The position numbers and the translations under genes were made by a program. From Spirochaetia bacterium 38H-sp (GTDB lineage Bacteria > Spirochaetota > Spirochaetia > Winmispirales > Winmispiraceae): a stretch of 64,000 nt of DNA. The DNA lies in the NCBI GenBank assembly GCA_039023545.1, contig JBCHKQ010000002.1, positions 372,001-436,000 of the forward strand, given 5' to 3'. Position 1 is the first letter of the stretch; each line of letters begins with the position of its first letter. Shown one piece after another: positions 34,876 through 44,410 of this stretch. The notes below the pieces were generated by a model. It had not been told where the DNA came from, did not search any database, and saw nothing but the letters and a program-made list of their open reading frames with translations.

Positions 34876-35415
34876 ATGACAAAAGAACAGAAGAAGATTT
34901 TTGCTGTTGTAAGCATTGCTCTTTTTGCAGCTTTTACTGCAGTAGGTGCACAGATAGCAATTCCTATAGGACCTGTTCCCATTGTTCTTACCAATCTTTT
35001 TGTGCTGCTGGCAGGACTTGTCCTTGGACCTTATTTGGGAGCTGCATCCATTGCACTCTACATACTTGCGGGAGCAATAGGACTTCCTGTTTTTAGCGGA
35101 GCAAAGGGCGGTCTAGCTCATATTGCAGGTCCTACAGGAGGATATATAATAGGCTTCTTGCTTGCTGCTTTTATAGCTGGCCTAATAACAGGGAAAGAGA
35201 GAAATACGGTAAGAATGATAATCGCTGTTATCGCAGCAAGCCTTGTTATATATCTCATAGGCGTTCCCTGGCTTAAGTTTTCTCTGGGAAAGAATTGGGG
35301 CTGGGCTTTGGGAGCTGGAATGATACCCTTTTTAATAGGCGATGCAATAAAGGCTACTGCCAGTGTTCTTATCACTATAGGAATAAGACCTCTGCTTAAG
35401 GCTCAGAACATATAA
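34876..35415 (+). CDS. bioY: Biotin transporter substrate-binding subunit BioY
   Basis: 179 residues and about six membrane helices. The N-terminal FAAFTAVGAQIAIPIGPVPIVLTNLFVLLAGLVLGPYLG and GPTGGYIIGF are typical of BioY S-components, which bind biotin in the membrane for ECF transport. GGAGG precedes the ATG. It lies 49 bp after birA and 1 bp before the ATPase gene, forming a BioMNY set. Confidence 0.94.
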   Translation: MTKEQKKIFAVVSIALFAAFTAVGAQIAIPIGPVPIVLTNLFVLLAGLVLGPYLGAASIALYILAGAIGLPVFSGAKGGLAHIAGPTGGYIIGFLLAAFIAGLITGKERNTVRMIIAVIAASLVIYLIGVPWLKFSLGKNWGWALGAGMIPFLIGDAIKATASVLITIGIRPLLKAQNI

Positions 35416-35416
35416 C

Positions 35417-36133
35417 ATGATTACAATAAGGGGATTATGCCATTTTTTTCCAGATGGCACGCCGGGGCTTGACAATATAGAACTGGACATCACCAAGGGT
35501 GAGAAAACTTTGCTCGTAGGCAAAAACGGCTCCGGCAAAACCCTTCTTATGCGGCACATAGCAGGACTTATAGAACCACAAAAGGGAGAAATACTTATAG
35601 ACGGACTGTCGCCGTACTCGGATACAAATGCCAGAAAAAAAGTGGGCATTGTTTTTCAGGATGCGGACTTACAGCTTGTAAGACACAGCGTATACGATGA
35701 GATTGCCTTTGGGCCAGAAAACATGGCACTGCCAAAATCAGAAATAAGGGACAGAGTAGAGAGAACAGTAAGTCTCCTGGGACTGGGACACATCATACAA
35801 AGACATCCCAGAAGTCTCTCTGGAGGAGAAAAAAGACGTGTCAGCATAGCCAGCGTGTTGGCAATGGAGCCGGAGTATCTCTTCCTTGACGAACCTTTTG
35901 CCAATCTTGACTGGCCCGGAATCCTATCTGTTTTGGATAGCATAGAATCGGTACATAAGACAGGCTGTACCATTGTGCTCATTTCCCATGATGTTTTGTG
36001 GATAAGAAAATTTGTAGATACCGTGGTACTTATGGACAAGGCAAAAGTCATTGCAAAATCCTCATTTGAGCAGATTGAAGACCTACTGAGAGAACACGGA
36101 GTTCTTCCCCCAAAAGACATGATAGGACTATGA
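35417..36133 (+). CDS. bioM: Biotin ECF transporter ATPase (BioM / EcfA)
   Basis: 238 residues. ABC ATPase motifs in order: Walker A GKNGSGKT (about 36-43), Q-loop VFQDADLQL, signature LSGGEKRR, Walker B YLFLDEPFANLDW and switch His in LISHD. It supplies ATP energy to BioY through BioN. It follows bioY by 1 bp and overlaps bioN by 4 bp. Confidence 0.93.
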   Translation: MITIRGLCHFFPDGTPGLDNIELDITKGEKTLLVGKNGSGKTLLMRHIAGLIEPQKGEILIDGLSPYSDTNARKKVGIVFQDADLQLVRHSVYDEIAFGPENMALPKSEIRDRVERTVSLLGLGHIIQRHPRSLSGGEKRRVSIASVLAMEPEYLFLDEPFANLDWPGILSVLDSIESVHKTGCTIVLISHDVLWIRKFVDTVVLMDKAKVIAKSSFEQIEDLLREHGVLPPKDMIGL

Positions 36134-36936
36134 AATCCTTAGCACTCTTTAACTACAACACTACTTCCAAGCTTCTTGCAATGCTGGATGCCAGAGGGAA
36201 ATTCCTTATATTCCTATGGCTCAATCTAGCAAGCATGTTTGCTTCCTATACATTTCTTGCATTACTTTGTGCCTCCGCATTGTTGATTGCCAGGATAGAA
36301 GGCACAAAAGGGCTACTTCGGTCCATGCGCGGGATTATGTTTCTTGCCATCCTAGTACTGCTCGCAAGGAGCATAAGCTATGAAGGAAAAGAACTGATAA
36401 ACCTATATGGTATAAAAATAAGCAGAGAGGGATTATTCTATGGCATTATTTTTGCCATAAGACTAGTACTTATGGTCATATGGGCTCATCTTCTCATATC
36501 TTCCACAAGAATCAACGAGCTGGAAGCAGCAATTGCCAGCATAACACGCCACATCCCCATAATGGGGAAATTTGCCAACCACATTGCAGGAGCCCTAAGC
36601 CTAATGCTGTCATTTTTGCCACTAATCACTTCAGAAGCCTCATCTATATCAGAATCGTTAAAAGCAAGACATCTCTATCCATCAAAGCATCCCATACGCT
36701 ATATAGTCGCGCTAGGCTCCACACTGCTAGCCAACATGCTGATAAGAATTATTACTATGACAGAAGCCCTTTATGTACGCTTTTATAACTTTGACACAAT
36801 GAGACAGCTGCCAGATAAAGAACACCTCAAACCCGCATTGGCGCTTACACTTATAGTCATTGCAAGCTTTCTGCTATTTATTGACCGCACAATACTAAGC
36901 CCTCACTTATCCGTTCTTCTAAGCTCTTTATTCTGA
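36130..36936 (+). CDS. bioN: Biotin ECF transporter membrane coupling subunit (BioN / EcfT)
   Basis: 268 residues with about five membrane helices. The coupling-helix region includes SESLKARHLYP, close to the Ala-Arg-Gly-type motifs that dock on the ATPase, and the TEALYVRFY segment. EcfT-type proteins join the ATPase to the substrate-binding subunit. ATGA overlap with bioM. It ends the operon and is followed by two hairpin repeats. Confidence 0.88.
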   Translation: MKSLALFNYNTTSKLLAMLDARGKFLIFLWLNLASMFASYTFLALLCASALLIARIEGTKGLLRSMRGIMFLAILVLLARSISYEGKELINLYGIKISREGLFYGIIFAIRLVLMVIWAHLLISSTRINELEAAIASITRHIPIMGKFANHIAGALSLMLSFLPLITSEASSISESLKARHLYPSKHPIRYIVALGSTLLANMLIRIITMTEALYVRFYNFDTMRQLPDKEHLKPALALTLIVIASFLLFIDRTILSPHLSVLLSSLF

Positions 36937-36973
36937 GTGACCTGCCATACCCTTCCCCAAAAAATTCAACTCC

Positions 36974-37047
36974 TTTATACCGAACGTCGGGAGCGCATCT
37001 ATAAGGAAAAAAAGTAAGAAAAACACGCTCCCTCCTGTCTGCAGCAC
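36974..37047 (-). repeat. Intergenic hairpin repeat, copy 11
   Basis: TTTATACCGAACG, stem GGGAGCG/CGCTCCC around a long A-rich loop, end CTGTCTGCAGCA. Pairs tail-to-tail with copy 12. Confidence 0.83.
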
Positions 37048-37090
37048 ATATGAAACAAAAAAACAAAAGTCTCCCTTCCCTTCTTTCTTC

Positions 37091-37139
37091 GGCCGGAGGC
37101 AGTGCGGGGACGCAATGCGTCACCGCACGTTCGGTATAG
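37091..37139 (+). repeat. Intergenic hairpin repeat, copy 12
   Basis: GGCCGGAGGCAG, stem GTGCGG/CCGCAC plus GACGCA/TGCGTC, end CGTTCGGTATAG. Its TATAGA ends 7 nt before the chosen pabB start. Confidence 0.86.
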
Positions 37140-37147
37140 AAATTGGA

Positions 37148-38308
37148 ATGTATTTTTGCTTGAATATGCTCCATTATGCTGTTATCGTGTGCTTTGTGAA
37201 AGCTGTTTTTTACGATTACAGAACGGATAACTGGATTTTTTTATCATCACCTCTTATGTGCTTTTATGTATACAAAACAACAGAGATAGAAGAGATTCTG
37301 CGTGAGGTAGAAGATTATGTCCAGAAAGGCTATTTTGCCGCGGGTTATGTTGCCTATGAGGCTGCCAAGGCTTTTGACTCTGCCATGCACTGTCATAATT
37401 CTTATACAGAGATGCCACTAGCTGCTTTTTGTATTTTTTCTGAGATACACAGAGAAAATCTTGCAAAACCTGAAGCAGGTACGGGGGTTTTTGATGTTAT
37501 ATATGATATAGGACGCTCCCAGTATCTGGATGCTTTTAAACGGATAAAAGACTACATACAGCAGGGGGATACCTATCAGATTAACTACACCATGAGACTC
37601 AGTGGCAAAGTGCTGGGTAGTCCATACGGACTTTTTTGCAGGATTGTAAGCGATATGGGAAGGGCTGTGCCGCCTTATTGTGCTTTCTTTGATATGAAGG
37701 AGATGGCTGTATTGTCTTTTTCTCCTGAGCTTTTTTTTGAAAAGCACGGAGAAGTTCTTGTGTGTAAACCCATGAAGGGTACGCAAGAACGCTCGTATGA
37801 TACCAAGACGGATATAGGGTTTGCAAAAAAACTGTATCTGTCACAAAAAGACCGAGCAGAAAATATCATGATTACGGATATGATAAGAAACGATATGGGA
37901 AGGATTGCGGATAAAGGCACTGTTACAGTTCCTGCTCTTTTTTCTATACAGGCTTTGCCTTATGCATACCAGATGATAAGTACTGTAAAGTGCAGAACAA
38001 GCGCTTCTTTCTACGAGATTTTGAAGGCAATGTTTCCATGTGCATCCATAACTGGAGCGCCCAAGATAAGATCGATGCAAATAATAGCAGAGCTAGAAAA
38101 CAGTCCACGTGGGATATATACTGGTTCTATGTGCCTGCTTACACCGGATTATATACAGTGTAATGTTGCTATAAGGACAATGTCCATTATCGATAACCAA
38201 TTTTTATACGGAACAGGAGGGGGAATAGTATGGGACTCGGATCCGGCATCAGAATATGGGGAAGCCCTGCTCAAGGCAAGCTTTCTGGAGCAATACCGCC
38301 TGGATTAG
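37148..38308 (+). CDS. pabB: Aminodeoxychorismate synthase component I
   Basis: 386 residues. Chorismate-binding enzyme motifs are clear: GDTYQINYTMRL, FSPELFFEK, KPMKGTQER, ENIMITDMIRNDMGRIA, PCASITGAPKIRSMQIIAELE and CNVAIRTM, then GGGIVWDSDPASEYGEALLKA. It makes 4-amino-4-deoxychorismate for folate, with glutamine or ammonia as nitrogen source. The start is uncertain: no Shine-Dalgarno is visible, an ATG at 37115 lies inside the repeat, and homology seems to begin near FYDYR. The ATG at 37148 is preferred because a TATAGA hexamer lies 7 nt upstream. The end overlaps pabC by 79 bp. Confidence 0.88.
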   Translation: MYFCLNMLHYAVIVCFVKAVFYDYRTDNWIFLSSPLMCFYVYKTTEIEEILREVEDYVQKGYFAAGYVAYEAAKAFDSAMHCHNSYTEMPLAAFCIFSEIHRENLAKPEAGTGVFDVIYDIGRSQYLDAFKRIKDYIQQGDTYQINYTMRLSGKVLGSPYGLFCRIVSDMGRAVPPYCAFFDMKEMAVLSFSPELFFEKHGEVLVCKPMKGTQERSYDTKTDIGFAKKLYLSQKDRAENIMITDMIRNDMGRIADKGTVTVPALFSIQALPYAYQMISTVKCRTSASFYEILKAMFPCASITGAPKIRSMQIIAELENSPRGIYTGSMCLLTPDYIQCNVAIRTMSIIDNQFLYGTGGGIVWDSDPASEYGEALLKASFLEQYRLD

Positions 38309-38922
38309 CTCTCATAGAAAGCCTTCTGTGGGAACCTCACAAAGGCGCTTATCTTAAAGAGCTACACGCAGAGCGGCTTATTTCAAGTGCAGAGCAACTT
38401 GGCTTTGACTTTGACAGAGAAGAGATTCTGCAAAAGATAATAAGCATAGTAGACAACATACAGGCCAGCCGTCCGCAAAAACTAAGAATTGTTATGAGCC
38501 AAAACGGAGAAATAAACACAGAAACCATCGATGCTCAATCAACAGCACCGACAGTACCGGTAAAACTGTTTCTCAGCAACAGACCTATCCCACAAGCCGA
38601 GTGGTGGCTGTACTTTAAAACCACTCATAGGCCATTTTACGAGCATCAGAAACGCATCCAGCAAAAAGAGCACCTTTTGTTTTACACCAAGGACGGATTT
38701 GTAACGGAGACAGACTTTGCAAACATCATAGTAGAAAAAGAAGACGGCACTCTAGTAAGTCCACCGGTAGAAACCGGACTTTTGCCAGGAACAATGCGCC
38801 AACATCTTCTGGAAACAGGCATCATCAGAGAAGAGGCCATAAAGCTCAAAGAGCTCAAAGGCAAACGCCTCTTTATATGCAACAGCGTAAGAAAGATTCT
38901 TCCTGCAGAGCTTACAGTATAA
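38230..38922 (+). CDS. pabC: Aminodeoxychorismate lyase (class IV aminotransferase)
   Basis: 230 residues as read from the ATG at 38230. Homology to PabC-type PLP enzymes begins around residue 27 (LIESLLWEPHKGAYLKELHAERL), exactly where pabB stops in another frame. The PLP lysine is in FKTTHRPFY, and later motifs are VTETDFANIIVEK and GLLPGTMRQHLLE. It converts aminodeoxychorismate to p-aminobenzoate. Many bacteria carry PabB-PabC fusions, so this pair may be a fusion split by a frameshift, or two overlapping genes with coupled translation. Confidence 0.82.
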   Translation: MGLGSGIRIWGSPAQGKLSGAIPPGLALIESLLWEPHKGAYLKELHAERLISSAEQLGFDFDREEILQKIISIVDNIQASRPQKLRIVMSQNGEINTETIDAQSTAPTVPVKLFLSNRPIPQAEWWLYFKTTHRPFYEHQKRIQQKEHLLFYTKDGFVTETDFANIIVEKEDGTLVSPPVETGLLPGTMRQHLLETGIIREEAIKLKELKGKRLFICNSVRKILPAELTV

Positions 38923-39167
38923 AGAATACAAAACATTGGGAACACAGCCAAAGTAGTAACTCCAGACTGTATCCTCTCCTGTCTTAGGCAGACATACAGC
39001 ACAACACAGAATAGCCCACAGCAAAACACTTCCCTAGAGTCAAAAAATCAGTAATGCTTTATTTTTATATTCCCCGATACGTGGGAGATTTCTCCTGCTC
39101 TTCATAATACATGGACTATATATGAAAATATTAATATTATATCTTCAATTAAATATTGGAGGAAGCT

Positions 39168-40112
39168 ATGAATAAAACAGAAAAGCTAAAACAGCTACCT
39201 GTATCCCTTTTTTCCATTATCATGGGGCTTGGAGGGTTTACAATTGTGCTGCAAAGGCTTAATCAGAGCGGTATATTAAAGCTAAATATTGGATTGTATC
39301 TATTATGGTTTACTGCTTTGATTTTTTCACTTATCTCTCTTATCTATCTTGCAAAACTGATAAAATATCCCAGAGTCGTGCAACAGGAGTTTGCCAATCC
39401 TATTGCGATAAACTTTTTTCCTTCTTTCTCAATAGCTATTCTGCTGCTGGCACTTGGTTTTGCTACAGTTAATCAGGAGATTTCAAAAATTCTGGCAATA
39501 ATAGGCATTGTTCTCCATTTTTTATTTACGGTAAGGATTATTTCTGTATGGATGTTTCATGATAAGTTTGAGATTGTCCATATGAATCCTGCCTGGTTTA
39601 TCCCCCCTGTAGGGAATATAATAATCCCCCTGCTGGGTAGTTCTTACCTTCCCACCCAATTGCTATGGTTTTTCTTTTCTGTCGGTATCTTCTTCTGGTT
39701 TATACTGCTGGTTATATTCTTTAACAGGATAATTTTTCATCATCCACTGCCTGACAAGCTTCTTCCCACTAAGTTTATCCTGATTGCTCCGCCTGCCGTG
39801 GGCTTTATAGCTTTTGCAGAACTAACAGGAACTTTGAACCCTTTTTCCTATATTCTTTATTATTTTTCTCTCTTCTGGGCAATTATTCTTTTTAGCAGTA
39901 TCAGGTCTTTTCTGACTATAAAGTTTGAGCTGTCATGGTGGGCTTATTCTTTTCCTCTCGCAGCCATATCACTTGCTAGTCTGCTTATGACAAAGATGAC
40001 CGGGGTTTTGTTTTTTAAATACTTGACGCTTGTATTTGCTGTAATACTAAGTGTTCTCATAGTGTATTTGGTTGTAAGAACAACAATAGCAATTGTAAAA
40101 AAGAAGATATAA
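39168..40112 (+). CDS. TehA/SLAC1-family anion channel or C4-dicarboxylate transporter
   Basis: 314 residues with about ten hydrophobic helices. The start LPVSLFSIIMGLGGFTIVLQR, then NPAWFIPPVGNIIIPLLGS and PPAVGFIAF, are typical of the TDT/TehA/SLAC1 family. Members export tellurite analogues, malate, sulfite or anions; the substrate here is unknown. The ATG at 39168 has GGAGG; the upstream TTG in frame is the Shine-Dalgarno itself. The 245 bp before it hold no gene I can see. Confidence 0.85.
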   Translation: MNKTEKLKQLPVSLFSIIMGLGGFTIVLQRLNQSGILKLNIGLYLLWFTALIFSLISLIYLAKLIKYPRVVQQEFANPIAINFFPSFSIAILLLALGFATVNQEISKILAIIGIVLHFLFTVRIISVWMFHDKFEIVHMNPAWFIPPVGNIIIPLLGSSYLPTQLLWFFFSVGIFFWFILLVIFFNRIIFHHPLPDKLLPTKFILIAPPAVGFIAFAELTGTLNPFSYILYYFSLFWAIILFSSIRSFLTIKFELSWWAYSFPLAAISLASLLMTKMTGVLFFKYLTLVFAVILSVLIVYLVVRTTIAIVKKKI

Positions 40113-40183
40113 TCCGGATAGAAAGTTATATAACAGATAATGCCAAGACACTTTGCAAAATATCGACAGAAGTGCCTTGTTTT

Positions 40184-40232
40184 TTGCCACAGGCAGCAGG
40201 GGATGCAAGTGCATCCCCTGCGTTCGGTATAA
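40184..40232 (+). repeat. Intergenic hairpin repeat, copy 13
   Basis: TTGCCACAGGCA, 11-bp stem GCAGGGGATGC/GCATCCCCTGC with loop AAGT, end CGTTCGGTATAA. Lies between two convergent genes. Confidence 0.87.
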
Positions 40233-40279
40233 TGTATATAGTCTTACCTGATAAGGAGAATAAATACTGCAATACGCCC

Positions 40280-41920
40280 TTAGGCATGCTCTTTGGCAGG
40301 TGTACGTCTGTCCAACCTATCAAGTTTTTCTTTGAGGCTTGCAAAGGTGCGGGCGTTCTCTTCTCCTCGCGATTTAAGCTCGGACGAGGATGTGCGTATG
40401 TCCTGCTCAAGTGCAGAAAGTCCCTCTACCTCTTCTACAAGCAGTTTTACGGATTCTTCTATCTTTTTAAGGCTGTTTGCACTCTCTGATAAATCGCCAT
40501 CCATCTTTTCTATGGCAGAATTAACCTCTCTGTTGATTGCAGAAAGGTTCTCCACAGCATGTTCTATAAGCTGATAGCCATTGAGAGACTCTGCCATTCC
40601 CTCAAGTATCTCAAGCAAAGCCACTCTGACTTTTTCTACCTTTTCCAGTATGAGAGAAAAAAGCTTCTGCATCTCCTCGCTGGAGGTAACGGACTCGGAT
40701 ATAAGCTGATTGCTCTCATGCAAAGTCTTTCTTATAATCTGTGCGTTGATGTTGCTTTCTTCCGCAAGCTTTCTTATCTCATCAGCAACAACCGCAAAGC
40801 CGCGGCCGGCATCGCCCGCATGAGCAGCCTCTATTGCCGCATTCATCGCAAGCAGGTTGGTACTCTCCGCAATCCCCTCTATAACGCCGACTATGTCCAG
40901 TATATTAGCAGAATTGGTATGAATCTTATGAAAATACTCTATAGCAGAGCCAAAGCGCTCAGCTCCCTCACGGGAAACCTTGATAAGCTCATTGACATCA
41001 TCCTGCCTGGAACGTGCGGAGACACTGATTGCCTCCACCTGAGCCTTGAGCTGTTCAACCGTAGAAGAAGTCTCCGATACAGCCTCTGTCTGCTTCTGCA
41101 TACTGTCAAAAACCTGATTGCGGGAAGCCCTAACAAGCTCCTCCGCCTTACCTGCATGAGCAGTATAAGCAGAAAAATCCGCTACAGAACGACTTATGGT
41201 ATCTATACGGTCAGAAAGCTTCTGAGCAATACCAGCATTCTGCTCAGCATTACTTAGAAGATGCCTTCCTATATCAAGAGCAGAAGAAGCCTCATCTATA
41301 ACCGCATGCAGACTCTGATACTGCCTCTCAGAATCCTCCGCCCTCTTCTGAATATTATGCAAAGCATCAAGCTGCACCTTAAAAATCTGAGCAGCAAAAA
41401 CCCCCGTAAAAATCATAAGTATAAGAGATATAAGATACTCGCTCAAACCATCCGGCTGCCCCAAAGCTATAAGAGCAGGCCTGACCCGCAAAAAAAACTC
41501 AAGAGTCTGCACAAGCACAACATAAGAAATGACAACATAAACCTGCCAGAAAGCATAAGCAAGCATAGGCAGTACAACCAAAAAAGGGATAAGATAAGTA
41601 GACTGCACATAAACATCCGAGGGACAAGAAATATCCCTCAAAAGAAACAAGATAGCGGCAGCAATACCTACTACACTCATATTACCGCTGCTTACAGCCT
41701 TAAACCTGCCATGATACAGCATAAAAAGAAAAACAAAAAACAAAGCAGCAACAACGATCTCAGCCAGCCCCATAAGAACCGCACCACCTATAAACCTTAC
41801 GGCAGCAATAATCAAAAACCCGATTCCCAGAAACAAATCCAGAAAAAAAAGCGACTTAGCTTTCTCCTTTTCTATTATGGAAGCATCACCATAAGCCCTG
41901 TCTAAAAAAGAATCAAACAC
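40280..41920 (-). CDS. Methyl-accepting chemotaxis protein with multi-helix membrane anchor
   Basis: 546 residues, GTG start behind GGGAGG. Residues about 20-185 contain six hydrophobic helices with very short loops, so there is no large periplasmic sensor. The remainder is a long coiled coil with the conserved hairpin tip [35 protein letters not shown]. It should bind CheW/CheA in the receptor array. The ligand, if any, is sensed in or near the membrane. Confidence 0.9.
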   Translation of the reverse strand: MFDSFLDRAYGDASIIEKEKAKSLFFLDLFLGIGFLIIAAVRFIGGAVLMGLAEIVVAALFFVFLFMLYHGRFKAVSSGNMSVVGIAAAILFLLRDISCPSDVYVQSTYLIPFLVVLPMLAYAFWQVYVVISYVVLVQTLEFFLRVRPALIALGQPDGLSEYLISLILMIFTGVFAAQIFKVQLDALHNIQKRAEDSERQYQSLHAVIDEASSALDIGRHLLSNAEQNAGIAQKLSDRIDTISRSVADFSAYTAHAGKAEELVRASRNQVFDSMQKQTEAVSETSSTVEQLKAQVEAISVSARSRQDDVNELIKVSREGAERFGSAIEYFHKIHTNSANILDIVGVIEGIAESTNLLAMNAAIEAAHAGDAGRGFAVVADEIRKLAEESNINAQIIRKTLHESNQLISESVTSSEEMQKLFSLILEKVEKVRVALLEILEGMAESLNGYQLIEHAVENLSAINREVNSAIEKMDGDLSESANSLKKIEESVKLLVEEVEGLSALEQDIRTSSSELKSRGEENARTFASLKEKLDRLDRRTPAKEHA

Positions 41921-41983
41921 CCTAAACCTCCCATTTATTTAAGCTCATTATATACAAAATGATAAATAGTTTCAAAACATTTT

Positions 41984-42059
41984 TATAAACCGAACGGCAA
42001 AATGCGCGCCATACAAAGAAAAACAGGCAGCACTGGCGCGCATCTGCCTGCCTGCGGCA
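41984..42059 (-). repeat. Intergenic hairpin repeat, copy 14
   Basis: TTATAAACCGAACG, stem GGCA/TGCC plus ATGCGCGCC/GGCGCGCAT, end CTGCCTGCGGCA. Sits between divergent genes. Confidence 0.86.
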
Positions 42060-42130
42060 CAAAACAAAGAAAAACACAGTAGCAAAACAGAATAAACAGA
42101 TATATACTGACAAAAGGCAAGGAGCATCAA

Positions 42131-42670
42131 ATGCACTTTAAAAAAATGACAGGGAAAAACTGCTATCTCTCACCTATCAATCCGGAAGATGCAGAAAAAT
42201 TTACAACATGGCTCAATGACCCGGAAGTAACTCGTTATCTCAAGACAGCTACACACATTATTTCTCTACATGGAGAAAAAGAATTTCTGCAAAACCTGGC
42301 AAAAGAACACGTCTATACAATAGTAGACATAAAAACGGACAATCCCATAGGCACCGTAGGATTGGCACAAATGGACCACATAAACAGAACAGCGGAGATT
42401 GGCATATTTATAGGAGATAAAAACTATTGGGGTAAAGGTTATGGCACAGAAGCAATGAGTCTCCTGCTGGATTACGCCTTTAAAACATTGGACCTATATT
42501 CCATATTTCTGAGAGTCTATGAGTATAACGAGAGAGCCATAAGAAGCTATAAAAAGATAGGCTTTAAGCAAATAGGCACAAGAAGGAAAGCCCTGAGACG
42601 AGACCTAAAAGTATACGACATAATATACATGGACATATTGTCAGAAGACTTTTATCACACAACACAATAA
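42131..42670 (+). CDS. GNAT-family N-acetyltransferase (RimJ/RimL type)
   Basis: 179 residues with the GNAT acetyl-CoA loop GDKNYWGKGYGTEAMSLLLDYAF (about 97-119) and the RVYEYNERAIRSYKKIGFKQIGTRRKAL segment typical of RimJ/RimL enzymes. They acetylate protein N-termini, polyamines or small amines. AAGGAG precedes the ATG. Substrate unknown. The small decayed gene and the aldehyde dehydrogenase follow in the same direction. Confidence 0.88.
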   Translation: MHFKKMTGKNCYLSPINPEDAEKFTTWLNDPEVTRYLKTATHIISLHGEKEFLQNLAKEHVYTIVDIKTDNPIGTVGLAQMDHINRTAEIGIFIGDKNYWGKGYGTEAMSLLLDYAFKTLDLYSIFLRVYEYNERAIRSYKKIGFKQIGTRRKALRRDLKVYDIIYMDILSEDFYHTTQ

Positions 42671-42681
42671 AAGAGAGTACC

Positions 42682-42794
42682 ATGTCAAAGATAAAAGAAT
42701 CCATAACACTGCTAACAAAAGCTGCCAGAGGATTTGGCAGCTGGGACTAGGGATAAACAATACCCTGGATCACTTTGTGGAGATAAGAAAATGA
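42682..42794 (+). pseudogene. Possible 37-codon gene broken by one missing T
   Basis: As written, ATG at 42682 gives MSKIKESITLLTKAARGFGSWD and stops. Adding one T at 42733-42735 gives an uninterrupted 37-residue reading that ends LGLGINNTLDHFVEIRK, with its TGA overlapping the ATG of the aldehyde dehydrogenase (ATGA). The exact stop/start overlap makes a real coupled small gene plausible. The site also forms a GCTGCCA/TGGCAGC hairpin. I do not recognise the peptide. Confidence 0.4.
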
Positions 42795-44359
42795 CAGAAA
42801 AGACAGTATCAAAAAATCCATTTACAGGAGAACAGATAGCAGAGTTTGCTGTAACAAAAAAAGAAGAGCTTTTTTCTATCGTTGACAAGGCAAGGGAGGC
42901 ACAGAAAAAATGGGAAAAAACTCCGATAAAACAGCGCATAAAAAGGATAAAAAAAATAAAAGACTATCTTGCTGCAAATGCTGATAAGATAGCAAAGCAA
43001 ATTTCCAAGGAAAACGGCAAGACTCCTACGGAGGCACTTGCAACAGAAGTTCTCCCTGCATCAATAGCGGTCTCATATTACTGCAGAACAGCAAAAAGGT
43101 TTTTAAAGCCATACAGGCCGGCGGGTTCAAGCCTTCTGCTTTTTAACAAAAAAGCAGAGATAATATCTCAGCCTTACGGTGTAGTTGGCATAATATCCCC
43201 ATGGAATTATCCTTTTTCTATCCCCTTTTCTGAGGTCATAATGGCTCTGCTTGCAGGCAATGCAGTAATTTTAAAAACAGCAAGCATATCACAGCTTGCC
43301 GGAAATATGATAAAAGAGGCTGTTGCAGTCGCAGGCTTGGAAGAGGGAATTTTTAACCTTGTCAATCTTCCGGGTAGGATAGCAGGAGATACCTTTATAG
43401 AAGCTGGCATAGACAAGCTGTTTTTTACCGGCTCTGTAGAGACAGGAAGATATCTTGCAAAAAAAGCAGGAGAAAAACTCTTGCCTATTTGCCTGGAACT
43501 GGGAGGAAACGACCCTGCTATTGTTTTGGAGGATGCCAATCTTGTACGTGCTGCGCGTGGTATTGCATGGGCTGCTTTTCAGAATGCGGGGCAGTCTTGC
43601 GGAGGCGTAGAGCGGGTATATGTGCAAAAATCCGTGTATGAGAGGTTTTTGTCTCTTATAACAACTTATCTCGATTCATTAAAATACTCTCTTGATGGCT
43701 CGGAAGATGCAGATCTCTCTGGTATGTGCACTATTGCTCAGGCAAAAAAGGTAGAAGAGCATATAAAGGATGCTGTAGAAAAGGGTGCCAGAATTTTTTA
43801 TAAAAAGCTTCTGCCTAAGGAGATATCTTCCCATCCGCTTGCACTTCCCCCCCTTATTCTCACAGAGGTAAATCACAATATGCAAATTATGAGAGAAGAA
43901 AGCTTTGGTCCTGTGATAGGTGTTATGGCTTTTGAGAGTCACGATGAGGCACTTACTCTTGCAAACGACTCGTCTATGGGGCTTACTGCTTCCGTATGGA
44001 CAGGCAGCAAAAAGTTTGCACGATATTTTGCAGAGAATCTTGAGGCTGGTGTTATCAGTATAAATGACCATCTTATGAGCCATGGTATGCCGGAGCTGTC
44101 CTGGGGCGGATGGAAGGACTCTGGTATAGGGTGGACACACGGTAGACTAGGTTTTGCGGAGTTTGTCAGGTTTAAGAATATTTGTGATGACAGGCTTGGA
44201 GAGCTTTCCTGTGAGTTGTGGTGGCCTCCGTATAGGGATGGGGTATATAGGGCTCTTCTTTCTGCTATAAAAGCGGTATATGGGAGGGGTTTTTTTGCAC
44301 GTATTGGAGCGTGGCTCAGGGTGGCTAAGGCTTTTATAGGAATGTTGTTTAAAAGATAG
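42791..44359 (+). CDS. Aldehyde dehydrogenase family protein
   Basis: 522 residues. GGAGATAAG lies just before the ATG at 42791; an upstream in-frame ATG at 42734 is rejected. NAD-binding and catalytic motifs are PYGVVGIISPWNYPF, FTGSVETGRY, LELGGNDPAIV (general base Glu) and NAGQSCGGVERVYV (catalytic Cys). A C-terminal tail of about 55 residues beyond FVRFKN is amphipathic (ALLSAIKAVYGRGFFARIGAWLRVAKAF) and may touch the membrane. It oxidises an aldehyde to an acid; substrate unknown. Confidence 0.9.
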   Translation: MTEKTVSKNPFTGEQIAEFAVTKKEELFSIVDKAREAQKKWEKTPIKQRIKRIKKIKDYLAANADKIAKQISKENGKTPTEALATEVLPASIAVSYYCRTAKRFLKPYRPAGSSLLLFNKKAEIISQPYGVVGIISPWNYPFSIPFSEVIMALLAGNAVILKTASISQLAGNMIKEAVAVAGLEEGIFNLVNLPGRIAGDTFIEAGIDKLFFTGSVETGRYLAKKAGEKLLPICLELGGNDPAIVLEDANLVRAARGIAWAAFQNAGQSCGGVERVYVQKSVYERFLSLITTYLDSLKYSLDGSEDADLSGMCTIAQAKKVEEHIKDAVEKGARIFYKKLLPKEISSHPLALPPLILTEVNHNMQIMREESFGPVIGVMAFESHDEALTLANDSSMGLTASVWTGSKKFARYFAENLEAGVISINDHLMSHGMPELSWGGWKDSGIGWTHGRLGFAEFVRFKNICDDRLGELSCELWWPPYRDGVYRALLSAIKAVYGRGFFARIGAWLRVAKAFIGMLFKR

Positions 44360-44360
44360 T

Positions 44361-44410
44361 TTTGCCGGAGGCAGTGCGGGACACTTTTGTGTACCGCACG
44401 TTCGGTCTTA
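44361..44410 (+). repeat. Intergenic hairpin repeat, copy 15
   Basis: TTTGCCGGAGGCAG, stem GTGCGG/CCGCAC plus ACAC/GTGT, end CGTTCGGTCTTA. Fills the whole gap between two convergent genes and overlaps the last codon of the minus-strand gene. Confidence 0.87.

Noticed and set aside
38925..39167. Possible small gene before the TehA/SLAC1-like gene
   Set aside because: No frame with a ribosome site or protein-like sequence on either strand; only AT-rich leader is seen.
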